From assembly GCF_016401385.1 (NCBI RefSeq), contig NZ_JAEACF010000001.1, forward strand, positions 310,001-374,000: 64,000 nucleotides of DNA, given 5' to 3'. The stretch's first letter is position 1. Each line of letters starts with the position of its first letter. This DNA is from Fictibacillus halophilus. Its GTDB lineage: Bacteria; Bacillota; Bacilli; Bacillales; Fictibacillaceae. A model generated the notes under the pieces. That model did not search any database, was not told where the DNA came from, and saw nothing but the letters and a program-made list of their open reading frames with translations. The position numbers and the translations under genes were made by a program. Below, in pieces: positions 58,468 through 64,000 of the stretch.

Positions 58468-59116
58468 ACGCTGCACGAGTTACTTTCTTTTCTTTTTTCG
58501 GAGCAACGGTATATGACAAAGATACGACTATATCAATGGCAAGTATGAGGGCCCAAATACGTGTGACATTATTAGCCACATCGTTTTTGTAGAACAAATC
58601 TGTTTTTGTTGTGTCATACCAATCTTTGAAAAGAGAGTCAATTTGTATAGTTGATACGGCATCTGAAAGGCCAAATAATAGCCAAAAAACACCTTGGGCT
58701 GTGATGAATAAAAAAATGTGCTTATACAGATTTTGTCTTTCTTGCTTCGCGTGTTGCATCCCATACAGTGGTTTTGAATTAGGCAGATTAGGTTCAGGCA
58801 ATCCACGCCATTTTGCAACCTTTCGCTGAATATAACGATCCAACTTCTGAAAATCGCTTTTTCCATACAAAAAAGCATAAGCAATGACAACCAGAATTAT
58901 AATCTGATAGGCAGAGAATTTTCCTGTTCTTAAATAATCAAAATATCCCATCGCAGCAATCCAAAGGTCATTTAAGAGAAAAAGGATGAAGAATGCAATG
59001 CTTAATTTCTTTAGATTGAACCAATATCGTACCACTAAAAAAGATAAGGTAGAAACCCAAAAAACGGTCTCAGCTAGTATGAGAAATACCCATTTATGAT
59101 TCAGTACAAAATCCAT
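58466..59116 (-). CDS. Integral membrane protein of unknown function
   Basis: A 216-residue protein with about five membrane segments: WVFLILAETVFWVSTLSFLV, LSIAFFILFLLNDLWIAAMG, AYQIIILVVIAYAFLYG, then after a charged loop (RYIQRKVAKWRG) IFLFITAQGVFWLLFGLS and IWALILAIDIVVSLSYTV. The tail is basic. AAAGGATGA precedes ATG 59116. I do not recognise a named family, and nothing nearby hints at its role. Confidence 0.82.
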   Translation of the reverse strand: MDFVLNHKWVFLILAETVFWVSTLSFLVVRYWFNLKKLSIAFFILFLLNDLWIAAMGYFDYLRTGKFSAYQIIILVVIAYAFLYGKSDFQKLDRYIQRKVAKWRGLPEPNLPNSKPLYGMQHAKQERQNLYKHIFLFITAQGVFWLLFGLSDAVSTIQIDSLFKDWYDTTKTDLFYKNDVANNVTRIWALILAIDIVVSLSYTVAPKKEKKVTRAA

Positions 59117-59273
59117 TTGATGTTCATCCTTTCTTTGTTGCATTTTTAAGCCAGTGTTTTTCCATATTTAGAATACCACTTAAAAATGGGTAAGTCTCCC
59201 ATATTTAGTATCATTTTTCTTAAGTATTATGTGATAATTAACAAGAAGAGATTATGAAAAACGGAGTGATATT

Positions 59274-59591
59274 ATGTATTCAGATACAGCTTCTGAATTG
59301 CGCAGCATTCGTAGGACATTAATTGTTTTAGGAATTTTGTTATTGTTTGTAATCGGATCAATAAATAAAGGTGGGAGCGAAGATAGCGAAGAGAATGAAG
59401 ACTATTCTACTATCACAACTAACTTAGAAAATAATTTAGTTCCGTTAGGTAACGGGTATTTTGGGCTATATTCCGACTTTGAAGAGACTGATTCGGAGCA
59501 TGGAATGAGGATTTATTATTATGATGAAAAAGAGAACAAACTTGTATTGAAAAAAGAGGAAGACTTAGATACTGTTGAAATTTCAGAATAG
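59274..59591 (+). CDS. Membrane-anchored small hypothetical protein
   Basis: A 105-residue protein with one transmembrane helix (about residues 15-29, LIVLGILLLFVIGSI) and an acidic soluble part (SEDSEENEDYS) that ends in a beta-rich segment (MRIYYYDEKENKLVLKKEED). CGGAGTGATATT supports ATG 59274. The topology suggests the C-terminal part faces outward, but the preceding basic residues (RSIRRT) are the only indication. No family recognised. Confidence 0.75.
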   Translation: MYSDTASELRSIRRTLIVLGILLLFVIGSINKGGSEDSEENEDYSTITTNLENNLVPLGNGYFGLYSDFEETDSEHGMRIYYYDEKENKLVLKKEEDLDTVEISE

Positions 59592-59734
59592 AAAACTAAA
59601 TGTAAAATACAAGTAAGTTGTTTTATTAAGTAAGTTCTTCGATTATATGATATACTTTTTCTTAATTATAAAAATTTATAACACTTAGGAGGTGACAACT
59701 TATATTCCAGTAACTTGGGGTATAAGGAGTCTTT

Positions 59735-61096
59735 TTGGACAGTTTGACCTTATTGAAATTACTTGCAGTAGCCGTACTTATTCTACTAACCGCTTTTTTC
59801 GTAGCAGCAGAATTTGCGATTGTTAAGATTCGTAAATCAAGAATTGACCAATTAGCTGAAGAAGGTAACAAACGAGCGATTGCAGCACAAAAGGTTATTT
59901 CTAACCTTGATGGATCACTCTCAGCCTGTCAGTTAGGTATTACTATCACTGCTTTAGGATTAGGTTGGTTAGGTGAGCCTACGGTAGAAGCAATTCTCGG
60001 TCCAGTATTTGAAAAAATGGATTTAAGCCCGGCGATTGTTCATACATTATCATTTGCAATTGCATTTGCATCCATTACTTTTTTACACGTTGTTCTTGGT
60101 GAGCTTGCACCAAAAACAGTAGCTATTCAAAAGGCTGAAACAATCAGCTTATTGTTATCACCTGCGTTGATTGGATTCTACAGAGTCATGTATCCATTCA
60201 TTTGGTTCTTGAACGGAAGTGCGCAGCTATTAGTAAGAATGTTTGGTTTGAAACCAGCTTCAGAACATGATATGGCACATACTGAAGAAGAACTTCGCTT
60301 GATCCTAAGTGAGAGCTATAAAAGTGGTGAAATCAACAAATCTGAGTTCAGTTATGTAGAAAAGGTATTCGAATTTGACGACAGAACTGCAAAAGAGATC
60401 ATGGTCCCTCGTACTGAAATGGTATGTCTTTATGAAGACAATACTGTTGCAGAAAATATTAATATAATTGCAGAAGAAAAATATACACGTTACCCTGTTG
60501 TAGGGGAAGATAAAGATAATGTTCTCGGTATGGTGAATGCGAAAGAAGTATTTTTTGATTTAATCAAAGGAAAAGAATATCCTCTTGAACATTACATTAG
60601 ACCAACATTGAGCGTATTTGAAAATACACCGATCAAAGAAACACTATTAAAGCTTCAGAAAAAAGGCTTTCATATGGCAGTTTTAGTTGATGAGTATGGT
60701 GGAACAGCTGGTATTGTAACCATTGAAGATATTTTAGAAGAGCTTGTTGGTGAAATACGTGATGAATTTGATGAAGATGAATCACCAATGATTCATGCAG
60801 TAAGTCCAAATGTTAAGCACTTTGACGGTAAAGTATTGATCGCAGAAGTAAACGACATTTATGGACTTGAAATTGATGATAGTGAACTTGATACTATTGG
60901 AGGCTGGGTACTTTCACAGAACTCAGAAATACAAGAAAATCAGGTCATATCGTATGATGAATATGATTTCAAGGTGATCGAAATTGATGGTCATCAAGTT
61001 AAAAAAATCGAAATTACTAAAAGGCTCAATCAGGATGAAGTAAACACTTCTTCCTCTCAAGAATTAGAACACAACTTAGTTGAAAAAGAAGCTTAA
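59735..61096 (+). CDS. CNNM/CorC-type membrane protein (DUF21-CBS-CorC_HlyC), probable Mg transport
   Basis: A 453-residue protein with the hemolysin-C-like layout. DUF21 has four membrane helices (about residues 1-190; LILLTAFFVAAEFAIVKIRK, CQLGITITALGLGWLGEP and HVVLGELAPKTVAI). A CBS pair follows (about 210-335; EIMVPRTEMVCL, YTRYPVVGEDKDNVLGMVN and AVLVDEYGGTAGIVTIEDIL). The CorC_HlyC domain (about 350-430) holds the D-x-I-G-G motif. B. subtilis relatives include the Mg exporter MpfA. TTG 59735 follows AAGGAG; a second strong AGGAGGTGA at 59688 has no usable start after it. Confidence 0.92.
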   Translation: MDSLTLLKLLAVAVLILLTAFFVAAEFAIVKIRKSRIDQLAEEGNKRAIAAQKVISNLDGSLSACQLGITITALGLGWLGEPTVEAILGPVFEKMDLSPAIVHTLSFAIAFASITFLHVVLGELAPKTVAIQKAETISLLLSPALIGFYRVMYPFIWFLNGSAQLLVRMFGLKPASEHDMAHTEEELRLILSESYKSGEINKSEFSYVEKVFEFDDRTAKEIMVPRTEMVCLYEDNTVAENINIIAEEKYTRYPVVGEDKDNVLGMVNAKEVFFDLIKGKEYPLEHYIRPTLSVFENTPIKETLLKLQKKGFHMAVLVDEYGGTAGIVTIEDILEELVGEIRDEFDEDESPMIHAVSPNVKHFDGKVLIAEVNDIYGLEIDDSELDTIGGWVLSQNSEIQENQVISYDEYDFKVIEIDGHQVKKIEITKRLNQDEVNTSSSQELEHNLVEKEA

Positions 61097-61101
61097 GTTT
61101 C

Positions 61102-61133
61102 AAGAGACCATCCCTAAAAAGATGGTCTCTTTT
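61102..61133 (+). terminator. Rho-independent terminator
   Basis: AAGAGACCATC (61102-61112) pairs perfectly with GATGGTCTCTT (61121-61131), followed by TT. Confidence 0.88.
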
Positions 61134-61165
61134 CTTGTTTACTTTTTATAAAGGGTGAGATTCAT

Positions 61166-61378
61166 TTGAAATCTATTACTATTCAATTAGAATATGATGA
61201 AACAACAATACAAACGTGTTTGATACAATATTGGAAGAACAATTTTCTAGAACAGATTTTAAATTAATTTCCGTATCCCATTTTTAAAAAAACGACTAAC
61301 GTGATTAATGGTAAAGACTCTAAAGGAGCAGGTGGACAAACTTCTCCTTATTATGAAAAACCACCAAACAGAAATTAA
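61166..61378 (+). pseudogene. Small gene broken by two frameshifts
   Basis: TTG 61166 follows AAGGGTGAG and reads KSITIQLEYDETTIQ. The sense then continues one frame over as VFDTILEEQFSRTDFKLISV and HF, and a third frame takes over after the T5A7 run at about 61283-61294 as LKKTTNVINGKDSKGAGGQT, then SPYYEKPPNRN and TAA 61378. Joined, they make a plausible product of about 70 residues. Either a decayed gene, a sequencing error at a homopolymer, or programmed shifting. The rest of the 61134-61542 spacer shows no gene. Confidence 0.5.
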
Positions 61379-61542
61379 GACGGCATAACCCGCCTTTTTC
61401 TTTTATACATCTAATTTCCCAGGAAATCGACTTAAATTGACAGAATATATTGACAAATTTATAGTGATTATTTACTATTTAAATAACTAAACTTTTAACA
61501 CCAAAGTAAAGGGGATGGAAGAATATAAGGAGGTTGAGGGAG

Positions 61543-61815
61543 ATGGTAAGCACACCGCAGTACCGCTTTATTCGTTTGATAACAGGTAGTGAGATAGTAG
61601 ATGTAGATATCTTTCTCTTCACTGACAAAACAACTGTAGTGGTTAGTATGCTTTATTACAAACATGAACATATTATCATGTCCTCTCAGACAGCTCCAGA
61701 TCGAAAAACTGCTTTAAAACATGCTTTTCATGCTTTTTATCAAACCAAATTCATCTATGACCAAAAACAACTATCGGTTTTAAATAAGACAATTAAAAAA
61801 TCTATCTATGAATAG
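61543..61815 (+). CDS. Small hypothetical protein, 90 residues
   Basis: Reads VSTPQYRFIRLITGSEIVDV at the start, then beta-rich text (DIFLFTDKTTVVVSMLYYKH) and a C-terminal helix (RKTALKHAFHAFYQTKF). It is soluble and looks like a small alpha/beta domain, with no family recognised. GGAGGTTGAGGG precedes ATG 61543; TTG 61534 is a less likely start. The histidine kinase gene begins 107 bp later. Confidence 0.7.
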   Translation: MVSTPQYRFIRLITGSEIVDVDIFLFTDKTTVVVSMLYYKHEHIIMSSQTAPDRKTALKHAFHAFYQTKFIYDQKQLSVLNKTIKKSIYE

Positions 61816-61922
61816 TATGAATATTTTTGAAAAAATATCTTTATTTGCAAAAGGACATATGTTTATAATTTAGGTAATCATGAACGAAACGTTTTGATTA
61901 ACGTTTTTAATGGAGGTTGGGT

Positions 61923-63743
61923 ATGGAAACTTCAGATGGTCAATTATTAGGAGACAGCCTTTTCATTAATCAAATGAAAACATATGCCAATCAATTTGAA
62001 CATTCTGAAACACCTTTTCTTATCCAGAAAGATCGAATCTGGGTTTATGTAAACCCTGCAGCGAGAAAGATTTTAGAGGCTGAAGAAGATATAATCGGTC
62101 AGCCGATATGGAACAACCTCCCTAATGAATTGCATTCCTTAGTGGAGGAAAGAATTCAAACATGCGACAGTGGTATTGCCCCTAAACCTAGTGAACAAAC
62201 ATGGATTACCCAAAAGGGTAATCGTATTCAATTAGAAGTAATCGGATTCCCTCTTTTGTTCTCAACACACGCCACACAAATTATTATTCGTAATTTAACT
62301 CAGCAGCACCTTGAAAAGAAAGAGACTCTTGATCATTTAAAGCTTATAACTGAAAATATGATAGATATTATAGGGATTGTTAGTCATGAAGGAATCTTTA
62401 CCTATTTAACACCATCCTATTTTTGGGTAACTGGTTATACTCAAAGTGAAGCTATAGGTACCACTCCATTTAACCTTGTGCATCCTGAAGATAGAGATAG
62501 AGTGATACAAGAATTTTCCCGAATGATTTTAGAACATGTACCTCTTACGATTGAATACAGATACTTGAAGAAAGATGGCGTTTATATTTGGTTGGAGTCG
62601 AAAGGGACGCCTATCAGTCATAAAGACAACCTTTCTGCAATAGTTGCGTCTCGAGACATTACTAAAAGAAAAGAAGCAGAAGCTGCTTTACGAAAGAATG
62701 AGTTTAAGCATCGTATTATTCTTGATCACAGCAATGATTTAATCTGTTCAGTTGATCCTGATGGAAACTATTTATACGCTTCACTTTCTTATAAGAACAT
62801 TTTAGGAATCGAACCAAACTCACTAATCGGTACTAACGCTTTGAACTGTGTCCATTTGGAAGATCATGATACCGTAGAGAAATATATAAAATTAGTTGCA
62901 TCACTAGAAAACCCACTTCCTCTTATTTATCGAAAGATGCATGCTTCAGGTCATTCTGTCTTATTAGAAGGTAAGGGAATGCCCATGGTGTCTGATGAAG
63001 GGGACATCGAGGGAATCGTATTTATCTCTAGAGACATCACAGAAAAGAAAAAAGCAGATGAATATATACGAAATAGTGAAAAACTTGCAGTGTTAGGAGA
63101 GCTAGCAGCAGGTGTTGCCCATGAAATTAGAAATCCACTCACTTCCATAAAAGGTTTATTTTCTTTAATGAAAAACAGTGAAATCGATCAAAACAAGATT
63201 CATTTATACAATGACGTAATCTGTGATGAACTTCATAGGATTGAATCCATAGTGAATGAGTTTATGGCATTAGCGAAACCAGACGCTACTCAATATATGA
63301 AGAACGTCAACATTATTCAACTTTTGCAAGACACTGTTATGTTATTAACGTCTGAAGCTAATTTGTATAATGTAGAGATTCGTCTATTGTTTAAAGAGAA
63401 AGACCTTTTTGTCTCTTGTGAAAAGAACCAGATTAAACAAGTATTTATTAATGTAATAAAAAATGCGATTGAAGCTATGAATGATGGAGGAATCCTTACG
63501 ATAGCTATTGAAGAAACAGCTGACCAAAAAGTAAAACTTATCTTCGTTGACAATGGAATTGGAATAGAAGAAGAGAGATTAAAGAGCATTGGCGTTCCTT
63601 TCTTCACCAATAAAGAAAAGGGAATTGGGCTCGGTCTGACGGTTAGCAATAAAATTATTACAGAGCACAAAGGACATTTGAAAGTAGAAAGCTACCCTGG
63701 TAAAGGCACAACCGTATCCATTACATTACGAAAAACGGAATAA
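61923..63743 (+). CDS. Triple-PAS sensor histidine kinase (orphan, sporulation-kinase-like)
   Basis: A 606-residue cytoplasmic kinase with no membrane segments. Three PAS domains are visible at about residues 20-125 (IWVYVNPAARKILEAEEDII), 135-250 (TPSYFWVTGYTQSEAIG, ending ITKRKEAE) and 265-380 (YASLSYKNILGI, ending ITEKKKAD). HisKA follows with GELAAGVAHEIRNPLTSIKG, then the ATPase domain (VIKNAIEAM, DNGIGIEEE, GIGLGLTVSNKII). The layout resembles the KinA/KinE family that feeds Spo0F. GGAGG places the start at ATG 61923. No response regulator is adjacent. Confidence 0.92.
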   Translation: METSDGQLLGDSLFINQMKTYANQFEHSETPFLIQKDRIWVYVNPAARKILEAEEDIIGQPIWNNLPNELHSLVEERIQTCDSGIAPKPSEQTWITQKGNRIQLEVIGFPLLFSTHATQIIIRNLTQQHLEKKETLDHLKLITENMIDIIGIVSHEGIFTYLTPSYFWVTGYTQSEAIGTTPFNLVHPEDRDRVIQEFSRMILEHVPLTIEYRYLKKDGVYIWLESKGTPISHKDNLSAIVASRDITKRKEAEAALRKNEFKHRIILDHSNDLICSVDPDGNYLYASLSYKNILGIEPNSLIGTNALNCVHLEDHDTVEKYIKLVASLENPLPLIYRKMHASGHSVLLEGKGMPMVSDEGDIEGIVFISRDITEKKKADEYIRNSEKLAVLGELAAGVAHEIRNPLTSIKGLFSLMKNSEIDQNKIHLYNDVICDELHRIESIVNEFMALAKPDATQYMKNVNIIQLLQDTVMLLTSEANLYNVEIRLLFKEKDLFVSCEKNQIKQVFINVIKNAIEAMNDGGILTIAIEETADQKVKLIFVDNGIGIEEERLKSIGVPFFTNKEKGIGLGLTVSNKIITEHKGHLKVESYPGKGTTVSITLRKTE

Positions 63744-63759
63744 ATTAATTTTGTGAATG

Positions 63760-63796
63760 AAAAAGACTGAACTCCAAATCAGAGTTCAGTCTTTTT
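63760..63796. terminator. Bidirectional terminator
   Basis: AAAAAGACTGAACTC (63760-63774) pairs perfectly with GAGTTCAGTCTTTTT (63782-63796). It separates the kinase from a convergent small gene. Confidence 0.95.
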
Positions 63797-63950
63797 AAAT
63801 CCCGTCAAACAGCCTGAAAACACTTCTTCCAAGAAGTCGAATCAGCCATATGATAAGTTCTGGAATAACTAATATAAAATCAATAATAAGGTCTAGCCAA
63901 GTGTATGTTTCATTGTTGTACTTCTTTTTCTTTCTGCGCCTAAGTGCCAT
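63795..63950 (-). CDS. Small basic one-helix membrane protein, 51 residues
   Basis: ATG 63950 follows GGGTGAT at good spacing and the frame stops at TAA 63795, in the terminator. The product starts MALRRRKKKKYNNETYTWLD, then a hydrophobic stretch (LIIDFILVIPELIIWLIRLL) and an amphipathic end (GRSVFRLFDGI). Strongly basic N-terminus plus a single helix suggests a small inner-membrane protein. No family recognised; the rest of the window up to 64000 is its upstream region. Confidence 0.65.
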   Translation of the reverse strand: MALRRRKKKKYNNETYTWLDLIIDFILVIPELIIWLIRLLGRSVFRLFDGI

Positions 63951-64000
63951 TAGCGATCACCCATTCCTTTTAATCATGATAAATACTTTTCACTTATACG

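Noticed and set aside
59685..59734. A leader peptide after the strong AGGAGGTGA at 59688
   Set aside because: No ATG, GTG or TTG lies at usable spacing; the nearest TTG is about 18 bp away and would give only ten residues.
1..64000. tRNA, rRNA, transposase, integrase or phage structural genes
   Set aside because: None was seen on reading both strands; a covariance-model or profile search was not possible here.

Overview
The window looks like a piece of a Bacillaceae chromosome, Fictibacillus- or Bacillus-like. It is AT-rich, has strong GGAGG-type ribosome binding sites, uses TTG and GTG starts often, carries short intrinsic terminators between almost every transcription unit, and encodes relatives of Bacillus subtilis proteins (YitY/YitZ, YvgN-type reductase, YdbD-type Mn catalase, VanW/YoaR, MhqO-type dioxygenases, sporulation-kinase-like sensors). 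I see no rRNA, tRNA, insertion sequence, prophage or CRISPR array. Assignment to a genus is inference.

Layout. 1-9.7 kb: end of a DinG-type helicase, then small metabolic genes (two methyltransferases, an acetyltransferase, an M20 amidohydrolase, the YitY/YitZ pair, Nudix and HIT enzymes, an aldo/keto reductase, a DJ-1/PfpI protein). 9.8-19.5 kb: a seven-gene iron-regulated operon behind two Fur boxes. It encodes a hydroxamate-citrate siderophore of the schizokinen/rhizobactin type (RhbA-B-C-D-E order, a major facilitator exporter, then RhbF); no uptake genes lie next to it. 19.7-25.5 kb: small accessory genes, including a YqcI/YcgG protein, two acetyltransferases and a cysteine-peptidase-like unknown. 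25.9-30.3 kb: a complete NAD salvage module. A Nudix-HTH (NrtR-type) regulator is followed by pncA-pncB-nadD-nadE, and the same TTAACAA/TTGTTAA operator sits at both promoters.

30.5-42.8 kb: an arginine-deiminase-superfamily hydrolase, a decayed alcohol dehydrogenase tail, an orphan cytoplasmic histidine kinase, Mn catalase, a NarL-type two-component pair beside PepSY and SCO genes (likely copper or respiratory function), a flavin reductase with EgtB and EgtD (ergothioneine-type pathway), and a ring-cleaving dioxygenase. 42.9-48.6 kb: a secreted peptidoglycan-binding protein with 14 Gly-rich hexapeptide repeats, a VanW protein, and a six-gene accessory run. 48.7-54 kb: an M3 peptidase and several small genes. 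54.2-56.7 kb: two secreted low-complexity proteins, one built of about 19 acidic repeats of roughly 22 residues. 56.9-64 kb: an EmrB/QacA exporter behind a 17-bp-arm palindrome, a CNNM/CorC-type membrane protein, a frameshifted small gene and a triple-PAS histidine kinase.

The most unusual signals are: (1) three intergenic arrays with a near-exact 21-bp period, each with its own short core, two of them next to a 14-bp motif that also occurs at a third site; (2) the secreted acidic 22-residue-repeat protein and its partner; (3) the self-contained NrtR regulon. Starts were re-chosen by ribosome-binding-site position in many genes. All functional calls come from reading the sequence; no database search was run.
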